From: Bacteroidaceae bacterium | GTDB lineage: Bacteria > Bacteroidota > Bacteroidia > Bacteroidales > Bacteroidaceae | Assembly (NCBI GenBank): GCA_017383665.1 | Contig: JAFNWA010000291.1 | Coordinates: 1-5,909 of the forward strand | Length of the DNA stretch: 5,909 nt | Direction: 5' to 3' | Part shown: piece by piece, positions 5,545-5,909 of the stretch | Numbering within the stretch: the stretch's first letter is position 1 | How the letters are laid out: each line of letters starts with the position of its first letter | Notes under the pieces: generated by a model | What the model saw: the letters and a program-made list of their open reading frames with translations, nothing else | Databases searched by the model: none | What the model was told of the DNA's origin: nothing | Made by a program: the position numbers and the translations under genes

Positions 5545-5909
5545 ATGAGTCGCAAAGCTATTTTCTTTATTCTTTTTGTACTGGGCTTCTCTTCTATGGC
5601 AAGTGCCCAAAGCAGGCTTGTTCCTACAGGCCGGTTCGTCACTCCTTATCCCGAGGATGTTATGGACGATTATGCTGTAAAAAAGGATAGCCTGCTGTTG
5701 CCGGATTATGGCAAAACAAGCTTTGCATTCACTGTAAATCCATCTTGGAGTGGTGAATCCAGCTGCTGCTATTACGGCTCGACATCGGAATTTGTATTGA
5801 GAGTTGCCGAGGAAAATATATGGTTCTACTATTTCGGTGCAAACTCGCAGTATAAGTCTGGTGTCACTCCCGATGTCAAGATAAATGAATATCGTTGTGA
5901 GGTTTCTCC
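5545..5909 (+). CDS. Exported protein of unknown function, N-terminal part (3' truncated)
   Basis: An open frame of 121 codons running off the window end. Residues 1-21 are a clear Sec signal peptide: basic SRK, a hydrophobic IFFILFVLGF core, and SMASA before a probable signal peptidase I cut at Ala21/Gln22. There is no lipobox Cys, so the product is periplasmic, outer-membrane or secreted. The mature part starts QSRLVPTGRF and is rich in aromatics, with a Cys pair at 74-75 in a SSCCYYGS segment and another Cys at 118. VLRVAEENIWFYYFG (84-98) suggests beta-strands. I do not recognise the family. It starts 21 nt after the methyltransferase stop in an AT-rich gap with no Shine-Dalgarno and no obvious promoter, so it may be the next gene of the operon. 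The ATG is supported by the signal peptide directly after it. Confidence 0.8.
   Translation, partial: MSRKAIFFILFVLGFSSMASAQSRLVPTGRFVTPYPEDVMDDYAVKKDSLLLPDYGKTSFAFTVNPSWSGESSCCYYGSTSEFVLRVAEENIWFYYFGANSQYKSGVTPDVKINEYRCEVS

Overview
The window looks like a chromosomal segment from a gut- or oral-type Bacteroidales (Prevotella/Muribaculaceae/Bacteroides-like). Three things point there. The promoter-like sequences fit the Bacteroidetes sigma pattern (TTTG, then TAnnTTTG). The start codons have A/T-rich leaders and no convincing Shine-Dalgarno. The protein repertoire also fits: a GH2 beta-galactosidase with a C-terminal type IX-style sorting domain, a tiny lipoprotein, and a Bacteroidetes-type short RsmI-like methyltransferase. 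The genus cannot be fixed from sequence alone. All recognised genes are on the + strand.

Layout. (1) Positions 1-1826 hold the C-terminal part of a secreted GH2 beta-galactosidase. The catalytic nucleophile motif, domain 4, the small-chain domain and a terminal sorting domain are present; the N-terminal domains and the acid/base Glu lie upstream of the window. A strong hairpin terminator with an 18-bp perfect stem follows. (2) Positions 1890-2366 form a self-contained monocistronic unit: a promoter, a roughly 65-nt leader, a 71-aa Lys/Glu/Ala-rich lipoprotein with biased codon use, and its own terminator. (3) From 2409 to the window end runs a probable operon. It starts with mtaB (tRNA ms2t6A methylthiotransferase), overlaps by 4 bp a family 2 glycosyltransferase, then after 3 nt a short RsmI-like SAM methyltransferase, then after 21 nt a signal-peptide protein of unknown function that is cut by the window end.

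How the genes relate. The beta-galactosidase is a surface or exported glycan-degrading enzyme, and the lipoprotein is independent of it. The operon joins two RNA-modification-type methyl or methylthio transferases with a cell-envelope glycosyltransferase and an exported protein. The tight spacing implies shared expression, but nothing in the sequence shows a common pathway. I see no mobile element, CRISPR array, tRNA or rRNA. I do not see a clearly new biological system here; the least explained items are the small lipoprotein, the divergent RsmI-like protein and the truncated exported protein.
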